Shown here piece after piece: positions 9,584 through 18,029 of a stretch of DNA of 64,000 nt. The DNA is from Prorocentrum cordatum (Eukaryota > Sar > Dinophyceae > Prorocentrales > Prorocentraceae): positions 412,813 to 476,812 of the forward strand of contig CAUYUJ010018560.1 in the NCBI GenBank assembly GCA_963575745.1. Direction: 5' to 3'. A model generated the notes under the pieces. The model did no database searches and had not been told where the DNA came from. It saw nothing but the letters and a program-made list of their open reading frames with translations. Every line of letters starts with the position of its first letter. The stretch's first letter is position 1. The position numbers and the translations under genes are program-made.

Positions 9584-11652
9584 GGGGCCGTCTCGCGGGG
9601 ACGGGCTGGTCGATCGTGGTGTGACAGACGAGGCTCTCGATATCGCGGCAGTGACTTCGACAATGGCGGCGGTGGTGGCGGTGGAGCGGCGTAGTGCTCC
9701 TGTAGCAGCGGATGTCGAAGTGAGTGCACGTGCTGGCTCTCGGGTTCGTCGGGGAGCGTGCGCGGCATTGTGTATGTGGTCTCATCGCGCGGCCTCCTGC
9801 TCGGTTGGCAACAGCGGAGGCACCACTGGGCCGTGGATGAGTCCAGGGCACGCGCACAGATGCGGGCTCCAACGTGTCCGACGGCTCCGTGAGCGAGGAG
9901 TTTGGCGCCGACCAGTAGAAGACCGCACACCACTCCGCCAGTGGCAATAGCTCCGAGTTTGCCACTGGCCCATTTCAGGACACCCCCGAGGCCAAACCCG
10001 ACTGCGCTGGCTCCGCCCGAGACGATATCTCTGAGTTTGACGCTGGTCCACTTGAGAATACCCCACAGTGCGGGCGTGACGTTGTATGCCGTTGTACGTC
10101 GGGGTGTAATGGGCACAGATGGGCCTGGTGCCGCTGCTTGACGTCGTCGTCGCTGCCGGTAGCTGGGGTCTCGGCTCGGTGTCGGCAAGTGCCCGTCGAT
10201 CTGGTCCTTGTACGGCATGGCTATCACGATGGCGTACGTGGCCACGAGGAGGCAAATGAGACAGCCACAGTGTCGTGAGGCCGCTGCGCTGTGCTGGGCC
10301 TCGTAGGAGCCGCTGGCGTCTGGGTTCGCGTCGTCGATGGGGTCGTTGTCGATGTCAGCCTGCCAGTGTTCAACGGCACTGGGATTGGAGTCAGTCACGT
10401 TAGCACGGCAGACAAGGGTGCGGGGCGTGGTACTGCCACCTGCGGTCTGGAGACGTCCAGGTCCAGCCAATGCTGCAGCGGGGCTAAAGCCGCCACTGCG
10501 CGGGCTGGTTAGAGCTGGCGATGCAGTGGGATGGCTTGTCGCGTCGGCGGCAGTGGCCGCGGGCTGGTCCCACGTGGCGTGCTGGGCGAGGGGGCCAGCT
10601 GGCGGTGGTAGGTTTAGCGGTTCCACCGGTGCCGCGGCGAGCTCCGCCTCGACAAGCGGCTGCATGTCTGGCGGGTGGTGCAGGATCGCATCCGCGAGGT
10701 ACGCCAGGGCGTCTTGGTCAGGTGGAGGGAGGCCTCTTGGCAGCAGGGCGTGGGCCCGTGAGAGGTATGGCGGCAATGGTGCCGTGAAAGCCTCAGGGCC
10801 GACGAGCTGCGCACGAGCGCCCTGGTATTCCAGAAGAAGGCCAAAGTAGCGGATGGGGTACTCGCGGCTGCCCTGGATACGCGTGAGGTTGCGGTTGGTG
10901 CGCTGTCTGTCGGGGCCTGCTCTATGCCAGATGTCCTCGCACATGTCGATCGCGGTGCGCTGGCGCAGGGCGTCGTTTTTCTCCTCGGAGTCCTCCTGGA
11001 AAAAGTGGTCGTACTGTGGCAGATGGAGCGTCGCCAGGATGTACGGGACGCAGTCCTCGAGCCATGCCCAGAACACGTCCTGGTGGTCCTCACCTGGTGC
11101 CCACGCCTCGGCGCACGGTATGAGCCGAGCTCGGATCATCATCAGGTGCCAGAAGGCGGGGTCCTCCTCGGGTTCGCCCCTGGCGCACAGAGGGGTAGTG
11201 AGACCCGTGGGGCTATAGCGGGGCACGACAGCGGGGCTGAAGCCGCCACTGTGTGCATGGCCTTGGTCAGCGGCCCCGTCGAGGATGTGCTGCACGACGG
11301 TCGAGGCCACGCTGAGGGTGGACTGCGATGCATGTGTCGTAGTTGACGAGGGCGTGCATGCACTCGCGATGGCGCCCAACGGCCCCTTGCCGCACGGACC
11401 CGCGGCGGCGGTGCTGTTCACGATCGGGTCCAAAATGGTGCAATGATCGTACTTGTAGATGCTGCTGTCATCGTAAAGGAAAACGTGTTGGGGCGCACCG
11501 CCTGAAGACGGGCGTGCTCCAGCTAGCGAGGGGAGGGCCATGCTGCAGGCAAGGCGCCGCATGATGGCGAGGCCAGGCGGGCGGCGCGAGCGATGAGCCA
11601 AAAGCTGCATGTCGGCACACGTCCTCAAATACCCCTGAATGCTCATGTACAT
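9457..11652 (-). CDS. Unrecognised retroelement protein with two hydrophobic segments, about 731 aa
   Basis: I do not recognise a family. The first ATG is at 11,652, but the frame is open from 11,823, directly after the TGA that ends the upstream ORF, and that extra stretch includes the hydrophobic run SLFASYLFLVASCLFW. A folded-looking region rich in Trp and Leu covers roughly 11,170-10,640 and includes VFWAWLEDCVPYILATLHLP. A first hydrophobic segment (CLICLLVATYAIVIAMPY) lies near 10,270-10,205. A second (GGVVCGLLLVGAKLLAHGAV) lies near 9,930-9,865, preceded by a twice-repeated LKW..-VKL/GKL motif. These are long enough to be membrane segments, which would be odd for a LINE. Two GGFSPA peptides are encoded by copies of the recurrent hairpin. 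The end overlaps the next ORF by 127 nt, which lies in the -1 frame. The C terminus is Pro/Arg-rich. Confidence 0.7.
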   Translation of the reverse strand: MYMSIQGYLRTCADMQLLAHRSRRPPGLAIMRRLACSMALPSLAGARPSSGGAPQHVFLYDDSSIYKYDHCTILDPIVNSTAAAGPCGKGPLGAIASACTPSSTTTHASQSTLSVASTVVQHILDGAADQGHAHSGGFSPAVVPRYSPTGLTTPLCARGEPEEDPAFWHLMMIRARLIPCAEAWAPGEDHQDVFWAWLEDCVPYILATLHLPQYDHFFQEDSEEKNDALRQRTAIDMCEDIWHRAGPDRQRTNRNLTRIQGSREYPIRYFGLLLEYQGARAQLVGPEAFTAPLPPYLSRAHALLPRGLPPPDQDALAYLADAILHHPPDMQPLVEAELAAAPVEPLNLPPPAGPLAQHATWDQPAATAADATSHPTASPALTSPRSGGFSPAAALAGPGRLQTAGGSTTPRTLVCRANVTDSNPSAVEHWQADIDNDPIDDANPDASGSYEAQHSAAASRHCGCLICLLVATYAIVIAMPYKDQIDGHLPTPSRDPSYRQRRRRQAAAPGPSVPITPRRTTAYNVTPALWGILKWTSVKLRDIVSGGASAVGFGLGGVLKWASGKLGAIATGGVVCGLLLVGAKLLAHGAVGHVGARICARALDSSTAQWCLRCCQPSRRPRDETTYTMPRTLPDEPESQHVHSLRHPLLQEHYAAPPPPPPPLSKSLPRYREPRLSHHDRPARPRETAPWAARCMVTHRPTETPQPRAATPRQGKHVSAPSTARGPSSDM
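10480..10494. repeat. Recurrent hairpin element, copy 4
   Basis: GGGGCTAAAGCCGCC. It encodes Gly-Gly-Phe-Ser-Pro-Ala in the ORF with hydrophobic segments. The loop reads TAAA instead of TGAA while the stem is unchanged. Confidence 0.7.
11233..11247. repeat. Recurrent hairpin element, copy 5
   Basis: GGGGCTGAAGCCGCC. It encodes Gly-Gly-Phe-Ser-Pro-Ala at the edge of the folded region of the same ORF as copy 4. Confidence 0.7.
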
Positions 11653-11823
11653 TGCAACAATCACGCCCCCTGCAAGACTGCGGGTGTCCCTACACCAGAT
11701 AGCTTGCGCGTGCTGCTGCCAAAACAGACATGAGGCGACAAGAAAGAGATACGACGCGAAGAGGGAAGAGATGCCTCTGAAGGCGCTTCCTCGGAGGGCT
11801 GAGGCGGGCTCTCTGAGGCACCT

Positions 11824-14394
11824 TCAATAGGGTTCCTGGGTGGCCCGACCCTTGTCTTTGCCTTTGTCAGCCCCTGGGGGCCCCGTCCCTGGGGTGACCT
11901 GGCCTGGCTGGTCGATCCACCCGCAGACAGCCACGGGTTCAGCGGCCGCTGCAGCTTCCTCCTTCTTAGTTTCCAGAGTGGCCACTTGTGGCAGGTGGAT
12001 GGTGCCCCCCGTGAGGTGCCCGAGGAGGGCCTGGATGTCGCCGCGCAGTGCAGCGGCGTCGGCGGTTGCCGTCTGTTGCTGGGTGACGACGGTGGCAAGC
12101 CCCCGTTCCAACCCTGAGACGTGCTCCGTGAGTGTGGCCTGGGAGGAGAGAACGCCCGCAAGCTGGACCTGCATGTTATCCACCGTGTTGGCTAGCAGCT
12201 CGTGCTGCTGTTCCATGTGCTGGATGCGGGTCGTGGCAGCATCTGGCGGTTGAGAGGCCGATGCGAAGCGCTCACCGAAGGTGTTGAGTTCGTGGGAGGC
12301 CTCGCTGTATTCATCGCCTGATGAGAGGATCTCGACGTCCTCGGCGTCGCCTGGTACTTCGGCGGCTGTGGCAGCGTCGCCTTCGGTGTGGCCCCCACCT
12401 TCTGCCGCCACCGTGCCAAGCCGAGAGTCATGACCACCTGATCCTGGGGCGGCCGTTTGTTCAGCGGCTCCGTCCGTGCCGTGCGGGGGTGCAGAGGAGC
12501 TGCGGCCTGGGGCGCAGTGTGACCTTGCGTGCGGCGGGACGTCACGTTTCCCGCTGGAGGATCGGTGGCGCTTGGCTGAAGGCTCCTCCTTGGGGATCAG
12601 GAGCGGTGCGACGCCCTTGCCTTTGGGCGTGGCAGTCATGAGGTCGTGGAGGTAGGGGCTCTGGGCCGCTTTGGTGAGGAGTGTGCCGGTGGCGGGGCTA
12701 AAGCCGCCACCACGGGCTGGCGGCGTCACAGGCTCTGTGATGGTGGTAGGCGTGACGATGGTGACGTTGTCCCGCTTCGGCACCACCTCAGCCAGCGGGG
12801 CCTCGGTGATGCTCCACGGGATGGGGCACCCCGCAACTTGTACCGTGTATGTGAGTGGGGGCCGATGGGCGCGCACTAAGGCAAACTGGGCCGCAGTGGC
12901 TGGGTCCCAGGCGGTGTGGTAGACCTCACAGTCCCATTTAACGGACGGGCCCGTGAGAGTCTTGGCGAGCTGGGTCAGCGTGGCGTGGCGTGCCGCAATG
13001 CCAGTGATGCGGTAGCGCGTCTTGGCGAGGGAAGCCTCGCAGCCACGGATGCTGACGGCAGCAGCCTTGGCGGCGTCTGACCCCCGTGGAACACGGATCC
13101 CCAGTAAGCCTGACTTGCCGTGCCTGACGACTCCCAGGGCCTTGAACTCCACCGACTTCTGGAACGCATCTGCCATCGTGATGGGATGGTCCTCAGGGAA
13201 CCACACGGTCTGATACTTGTCAGCGGTGGGCTCGTCAGCACCTACGTTGCTGAGGTCGTAGGTAGCGCCGAGTTGCCCTGATCCCGCCAAGACCTTGTCG
13301 ACCGCTTGGAGACTGACGCCGAAGGTGGCAGCCAGGGACCTCTTTCCGACGCCCGATCCAAACCTGCCTAGGCTTTTGCAGGGTTCGAGGATGGTGACGG
13401 CTTTAAAGTTGCCGTGGAAGAGGGCCTTGAAGGTGTCCTGGAGCTGACTATCGAGCTCCTGGCGGCGAGCGTCTTTCTTGGACTCCCTGTGCTTTTGGTT
13501 TTGGCGCGCCTTGTCCTGTGGAGCGGAGTCCCCTCGGAAAGGACCCTTGGCGCGTGGACCACCGTTCACGGGGGCACCTCCCGAGAACTGGTCCTCGAAG
13601 GCCTGATGCATGGAGGGGACTGCGGCGATGGCCTCGGTTTCATGTATGGTCGCCCGAATCCAGCATACGTGGTCGGCAGGGTCGATGGTGGCGACGGCTA
13701 CTTTTTCCGTGCAGGCGACCTCCTTGGTGCCCAGCTGGTACACGGTCACGGGGACGTGCGTGTGGACCACTTTGGGCGCCTTGGGGTGACGCTTCAGGAC
13801 GGGGACGGCGAGCTCGGTACCGACGTAGTTGTCGTTTTTTGGGCCCATGACAGCAATCGCGAGCTGACCCGTGGTTCGCTTGCCCTGCTCGAGGTGGTGT
13901 TGGAGCAGCCGCTCACCGCTCTCGTAGTCGTGGAGGCTGATACTGGGCTTGTACGTCTTGCCGTCGTCGGGAGATGTGGGTTCAGCGAGGACGGGGACCT
14001 TCCAAAAGGCCGGGTCCAAGGCGATGAATTGGGTGTCCGCAGTCTGAAGACGTGCGGAACCCGCTGGTGGGTGTGATGTGTCACCGCCAATGCGCTTAGG
14101 CTTGCTGCGCTGGTGATGATCAAGCGTGTAGCTGATCTGGTTGGTGGCGCACATGCGGATCAGGGCGCTGCCAAGCTTCTTCGTGTTGGACTTGTGCATG
14201 TCGTACGTTGCCTGGAGCTCGTCCGCGTTCAGTTCGGCAAGCCCGTTGTATGCGGCCGTGGGGCGGTCAGACCCCGCTTGCTTGAACGCTGCGATGCAGT
14301 CCTGCTTGCGTTGGAGGAGAGATCCTTCAGCAGCAGGACGGGAACTCGGAGGCTGCTTGGAAGAGCGACGGCGGTCCGGCTTCTTGGGGGCCAT
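11824..14394 (-). CDS. ORF1-like (gag-like) protein with C-terminal coiled coil, 856 aa
   Basis: This is the most upstream ORF of the retroelement and starts with an ATG at 14,394. The N terminus is strongly basic (MAPKKPDRRRSSKQ), as expected of a nucleic-acid-binding protein. Residues of about 270-310 form a charged Gln/Lys/Arg stretch. Residues of about 600-680 are disordered, rich in Ser, Pro and Gly, and acidic around EDVEILSSGDEYSE. Residues of about 720-790 form a heptad-like region rich in Gln, Leu and Thr (for example MEQQHELLANTVDNMQVQLA), which I read as a trimerising or dimerising coiled coil. I see no CCHC knuckle. LINE ORF1 proteins bind the element RNA and form the particle; that role is inferred here from position, basic ends and coiled coil, not from a recognised family. 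A GGFSPA peptide near residue 563 is encoded by the recurrent hairpin. It ends at a TGA at 11,824-11,826, and the same frame stays open beyond it. Confidence 0.75.
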   Translation of the reverse strand: MAPKKPDRRRSSKQPPSSRPAAEGSLLQRKQDCIAAFKQAGSDRPTAAYNGLAELNADELQATYDMHKSNTKKLGSALIRMCATNQISYTLDHHQRSKPKRIGGDTSHPPAGSARLQTADTQFIALDPAFWKVPVLAEPTSPDDGKTYKPSISLHDYESGERLLQHHLEQGKRTTGQLAIAVMGPKNDNYVGTELAVPVLKRHPKAPKVVHTHVPVTVYQLGTKEVACTEKVAVATIDPADHVCWIRATIHETEAIAAVPSMHQAFEDQFSGGAPVNGGPRAKGPFRGDSAPQDKARQNQKHRESKKDARRQELDSQLQDTFKALFHGNFKAVTILEPCKSLGRFGSGVGKRSLAATFGVSLQAVDKVLAGSGQLGATYDLSNVGADEPTADKYQTVWFPEDHPITMADAFQKSVEFKALGVVRHGKSGLLGIRVPRGSDAAKAAAVSIRGCEASLAKTRYRITGIAARHATLTQLAKTLTGPSVKWDCEVYHTAWDPATAAQFALVRAHRPPLTYTVQVAGCPIPWSITEAPLAEVVPKRDNVTIVTPTTITEPVTPPARGGGFSPATGTLLTKAAQSPYLHDLMTATPKGKGVAPLLIPKEEPSAKRHRSSSGKRDVPPHARSHCAPGRSSSAPPHGTDGAAEQTAAPGSGGHDSRLGTVAAEGGGHTEGDAATAAEVPGDAEDVEILSSGDEYSEASHELNTFGERFASASQPPDAATTRIQHMEQQHELLANTVDNMQVQLAGVLSSQATLTEHVSGLERGLATVVTQQQTATADAAALRGDIQALLGHLTGGTIHLPQVATLETKKEEAAAAAEPVAVCGWIDQPGQVTPGTGPPGADKGKDKGRATQEPY
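12694..12708. repeat. Recurrent hairpin element, copy 6
   Basis: GGGGCTAAAGCCGCC in the ORF1-like gene, encoding Gly-Gly-Phe-Ser-Pro-Ala between its folded part and its disordered acidic part. A weaker variant with loop TTCA lies at 8,534-8,547. Confidence 0.7.
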
Positions 14395-14545
14395 TGCTGC
14401 GGGCGCTCTGGTGAGGAGAGGTGACGCGAATCAGTAGGGTCCTGCTGGGACCCCTCCGGTCTCGCGAGGCCTGGGAGTCTGACTCCGAGGCGGGGCGCTT
14501 CGCGTCGCGGCTGCGGTCTGAGTGCTGGGCACTCTCGAGCCGAGA
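14395..14545 (-). other. Probable 5' untranslated leader of the retroelement
   Basis: About 150 bases between the ORF1 start codon and the GA tract. No ORF or recognisable promoter motif is visible. A transcript of the element must begin here or within the adjoining CT-rich (minus-strand) tract. Spliced-leader sequence is not seen at this end. Confidence 0.4.
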
Positions 14546-14555
14546 CTAGAGAGAA

Positions 14556-14587
<32 letters not shown>

Positions 14588-14626
14588 CGACAGAGAGCGA
14601 GAGAGAGCAAGAGAGAGCGAGAGAGC

Positions 14627-14708
<82 letters not shown>

Positions 14709-14730
14709 AAGAGAAGAGAAGAGAGAGAGC

Positions 14731-14763
<33 letters not shown>

Positions 14764-14780
14764 GAGAGAGCAGAGAGAGA

Positions 14781-14819
<39 letters not shown>

Positions 14820-15003
14820 CAGAGATAGAGGCAGAGAGAGAGAGGCACAGAGAGAGAGGCAGAGAGAGAGAGAGAGGCAGAGAGAGAGAGGCAGAGAGAG
14901 AGGCAGAGAGAGAGAGAGAGGCAGGGAAAGAGAGGCAGAGACAGAGAGAGGGCAGAGAGAGAGAGAGAGACAGAGAGAGCAGAGAGAGAGAGAGAGAGAG
15001 GCA
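14546..15003. repeat. GA dinucleotide tract with GAGC and GGCA interruptions
   Basis: Nearly pure purine AG/GAGA repeats for about 460 bases, with interspersed C. The long Glu/Arg or Ser/Leu reading frames over it are repeat artefacts. Confidence 0.95.
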
Positions 15004-15103
15004 GCTCAGTCACACTTAAATCCAGATTCGTCCTCACCGAGTCCCACCACCAAGGGAGCGCCAGCAAGGAGATGCACATATGGGGATCCCCACGCAGTGA
15101 ATA

Positions 15104-15388
15104 ATTTTGTGAAAAAGCATTTGGTTTTGGATGTTTTTATGTTGAAATGCTTGCAAACACACGGTGTTCGGTAGGATTCTGACATGAACGCGCGCGTGTG
15201 CTCTTTGTGGTATTTTTTGCAATGGATTATCGCCGTGGACGACAGGACGTCCATGTCGAGAGGAAAAAATAAGAAAAATGTTGATTTTGTATTGTTTTTT
15301 ACAGGTTAGGATGGGACCACCCGGATGCGGCCCCTATCTGCCGGCCTGAGGGGGGAGTAGGAGTATATTCTAATAAGGAATAAGGATA
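15104..15388 (+). repeat. AT-rich dispersed repeat, copy 1 (full), with intron-like GT...AG borders
   Basis: The copy shares about 280 bases with copy 3. It begins GTGAAAAAGCATTTGG at 15,109 and has a T-rich stretch ending TTTTTTACAG at 15,304, then a shared downstream part to about 15,388. Its AT content contrasts with the GC-rich surroundings. Flanking exons are not evident. Confidence 0.85.
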
Positions 15389-15670
15389 GGAGTCAAGCTA
15401 GCCAGCTCGAGCGAGTCAAGCATGGCATGCCCAGTCCCACCCGCCCTCCCACAACATAAGAAGCAAAGCTGGCACAACTGGGGGCCGAAGTCACACCGGC
15501 CAGCCGGTTTGGTACAGCTGATGCGGCCGCGATGGCGGTTGCCGACGGGAACTGGCGAGCGCGTGTTGAATGCCGCGCACGCATTGCCAGACGAGTCGAG
15601 AATGGCCCGGTACACCGCAGGAAGCCAGAGGTGGCCGGAGGAAGCCCGACGGTCTGACAGGACACCCCAA
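15389..15670. other. Unique GC-rich sequence, nothing recognised
   Basis: About 280 bases between two copies of the AT-rich repeat. It has short open frames on both strands but no domain, RNA gene or repeat that I recognise. Confidence 0.4.
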
Positions 15671-15674
15671 AGCA

Positions 15675-15795
15675 TTTTTGTGAAAAAGCATTGGGTTTTT
15701 GATGTTTTTATGTTGAAATGCTTGCAAACACACGGTGTTCGGTAGGATTCTGACATGAACGCGCGAGTGTGCTCTTTGTGGTATTTTTTGCACAG
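15675..15795 (+). repeat. AT-rich dispersed repeat, copy 2 (short), GT...AG
   Basis: The first 110 bases match copies 1 and 3, then it ends early at TTTTTTGCACAG (15,794-15,795). The GT at 15,680 to the AG at 15,795 gives a 116-nt intron-like unit with a pyrimidine-rich 3' end. Confidence 0.8.
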
Positions 15796-15936
15796 GATTC
15801 GCGGCCTGGGTGCATGACAGAGCATCGCGAGTGCACCGCGCGATGACGTGAAATCGCTGGATTTGACAGAATTCTTAAGATTCCTATGGTTTTCCTATGA
15901 TTTCAGCAAGAGAGCCCGGGCGGGAAATTTGTACAA

Positions 15937-16228
15937 TTTTTGTGAAAAAAAAACATTGGGTTTTTGATGTTTTTATGTTGAAATGCTTGCAAACACACGG
16001 TGTTCGGTAGGATTCTGACATGAACGCGCGCGTGTGCTCTTTGTGGTATTTTTTGCAATGGATTATCGCCGTGGACGACAGGACGTCCATGTCGAGAGGA
16101 AAAAATAAGAAAATGTTGATTTTGTATTGTTTTTTACAGGTTAGGATGGGACCACCCGGATGCGCCCGCTATCTGCCGGCCTGAGGGGGGAGTAGGAGTA
16201 TATTCTAATAAGGAATAAGGATAGGAGG
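15937..16228 (+). repeat. AT-rich dispersed repeat, copy 3 (full)
   Basis: Nearly identical to copy 1 across its length, from the GT at 15,942 through TTTTTTACAG ending at 16,139 and the shared tail that finishes in AATAAGGATAGGAG. An extra run of A (nine) distinguishes its 5' end. Confidence 0.85.
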
Positions 16229-16560
16229 GGAGGAGGAGGAGGAGGAGGAGAGGAGGAGGAGGAGGAGGAGGAGGCGGAGAGGAGGATGAGAAGGAGGAGG
16301 AGGAGGAGGAGGGAGAAGAAGGAGAAGGAGGAGGAGGAGGAGCAGGAGGAAGGAGGAGGAGGGGGAGGGGGGGCGGAGAGAAGAAAGGAAGGAAGGAGGG
16401 AGGGACGGAGCGAGGAAGACGACGAGGACGAAGATGAAGGAGGGGGACGAGGGGAGGGAAGGAGGGGGGGAGGCACGGAGGAGGAGGCAGGCAGGGAGGA
16501 GAGAGCAGGAAATAGGTACGGAGGGGGCGGAGGAAGAGGAGGGGAAGGAGACTCGGGGAG
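16229..16560. repeat. GGA trinucleotide-rich tract
   Basis: Imperfect GGA/GGGA repeats. All long Glu/Gly/Arg frames across it are artefacts. Confidence 0.9.
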
Positions 16561-16604
16561 GAGGAGGGAGTGGTGGGTTCTGGAGGGGGTGCGGGGGGAT
16601 GCGG

Positions 16605-16925
16605 GGGTGGACGAACGAGTGTGGAGGATGTCAAATTCGAGCGGAGGCCTCTGGGGACTACTAGTAGTGCCGGAGGCATCCGATGAGAGGAGTGCGCACG
16701 AGTGCGGACGATTTTCAATTGGAGGCTGGAGGCTGGGTTGGTGGGACGGCGGGCGGAAGGAGGGATGCGGAGATGGACGAACGAGAGCGGAGGACGTCAA
16801 ATTCGAGCGGAGGCCTCTGGGGACTAGTGCCGGAAGCATCCGATGAGAGGAGTGCGGGCGAGTGCGGAGGACTTCCTATTGGAGTCTGGAGGACGGGTTG
16901 GTGGGACGGCGGGCGGAAGGAGAGA
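16605..16925. repeat. Two tandem copies of a 160-166 bp unit
   Basis: The block from ACGAACGAG (16,611) through GGGACGGCGGGCGGAAGGA recurs from 16,777. The first copy has a small extra ACTACTAGTAGT insertion. No coding role is evident. Confidence 0.8.
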
Positions 16926-17300
16926 GGGAGGGAGGCAGGAGGAGGGAGGAGAAGGGGGAGGAAGATGAGGAGGAGAAGGATGAAGGAGGGGGAGGGTGGA
17001 GGGAGAGGCCCGGTGACAAATGGACGACACCATGTTCTTTGCGAGATCGGCCCTGTGAAGCAGACATGAAATCATTTTCCTTGCGGAGTCGTGCGTGCAG
17101 AGGCTATTATGCGTGATGCGCTTGAGGGAGACTTGAAACCATAATCCGTGCGAAGCTGTGCGTGCAGAGGCTGCGATACGATGCTGCTGGCATGAGGAGT
17201 GAGTGATGTCGTGTGTGCAATCTTGCTGCGCGATGACCTGGCTGATGTGTGAGAGCAGCTGTGAATCGCCTGGCGCGCTCCGCGTGCCATGCTCGTTTAT
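16926..17300. other. Short GGA tract then unique sequence
   Basis: A GGA-rich stretch to about 17,000 is followed by about 300 bases with two related phrases (GTGCGTGCAGAGGCT at 17,090 and 17,160). No gene is recognised. Confidence 0.5.
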
Positions 17301-17319
17301 CTCGCACACGACAGGATGG

Positions 17320-17805
17320 GGCCACGAGACGCCGTGTTGGGTGGCGCGGGACGCATGTGGTCACAGCCACTGGGGCCTTCGGTGGAGCTCCCTATGGCGC
17401 TTCGAAGTGCTGTACTGGGTGGCGCGGGACGCATGTGGTCACAGCCACTGGGGCCTTCGGTGGGGCTCCTTATGGGGCCACGAAGCGTGATACTCGGTGG
17501 CGCACCTTACTGGGTGGAGCAGGACGCATGTGGTCACCGCCTCTGTTCGGTGGAGACCCCTATGAGGCCACGAAGGCCGTACTGGGTGGCGCGAGACGCA
17601 TGTGGTACAGCCACTGGGGCCTTCGGTGGAGCCCCTTGCGCCGCACTGGGTGGCGCGGGACGCATGTGGTCATAGCCACTGGGGCCGTGGGTGGATCTCT
17701 CTATGGGGCCACGAAGCGCCGTAGTGGGTGGAGCGGGACGCATGTGGTGAAAGCCACTGGGGCCTTTGGTGGAGCTCCCTATGTGGCCACGAAGCGCCGT
17801 GGGTG
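17320..17805 (+). repeat. 78-bp tandem satellite, degenerate
   Basis: About six units containing GGTGGCGCGGGACGCATG, a GCCACTGGGGCCTTCGG stretch and GGAGCTCCCTATGGGGCC. Adjacent GAGCTC landmarks are 78 bases apart. It is related to the 90-bp array just downstream and the 77-bp array near 61 kb. Confidence 0.88.
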
Positions 17806-17889
17806 GACATGCGGAGGGCAGAGGCAGGGATGGGAGGAGGAAAGAGGGGGAGGAGGAGGGCGAGGAGGAGGAGAAGGAGGAGAAGGAGG

Positions 17890-18010
17890 AACGCGAGGCG
17901 CTGTCTCTTCAAAACGAGGACCCAACACCACAGGACGGTTGCGAAAAAAGGGCCATTGAAAAAATCATCCTGGCGAAGGGCCCAACCATATGCAAGTGTG
18001 AATACCGCCG
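17890..18010 (+). repeat. Satellite-associated flank module, copy 1
   Basis: GCGCTGTCTCTTCAAAACG, the phrase ACACCACAGGACGGTTG and CCCAACCATATGCAAGTGTG recur beside the related satellite near 61.9-62.2 kb, and partly at 19,300-19,345 and 60,600-60,650. The shared flank shows that these satellites spread as larger units. Confidence 0.75.
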
Positions 18011-18029
18011 TTGTGGGTTCTCCCCTCAG

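Larger units (their letters stand above)
1..14520 (-). mobile_element. Large multi-ORF non-LTR retroelement, truncated by the window edge
   Basis: A single transposable element appears to cover this interval on the minus strand. In its 5' to 3' order it carries an ORF1-like coiled-coil protein, a protein with hydrophobic segments, an ADP-ribosyltransferase-like protein, a cysteine-rich protein, an endonuclease-reverse transcriptase protein and an RNase H domain. Endonuclease, reverse transcriptase and RNase H in that order are typical of I-group LINE elements, but three large extra proteins are not. The ORFs are long and unbroken, unlike the LINE fossils elsewhere in the window, so the copy is relatively young. 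The 5' side is bounded near 14,520 by a GA tract. The 3' end lies outside the window, so the element exceeds 14 kb. That it is one element rather than several nested ones is inferred from shared strand, overlapping ORFs and a shared short hairpin sequence. Confidence 0.8.
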
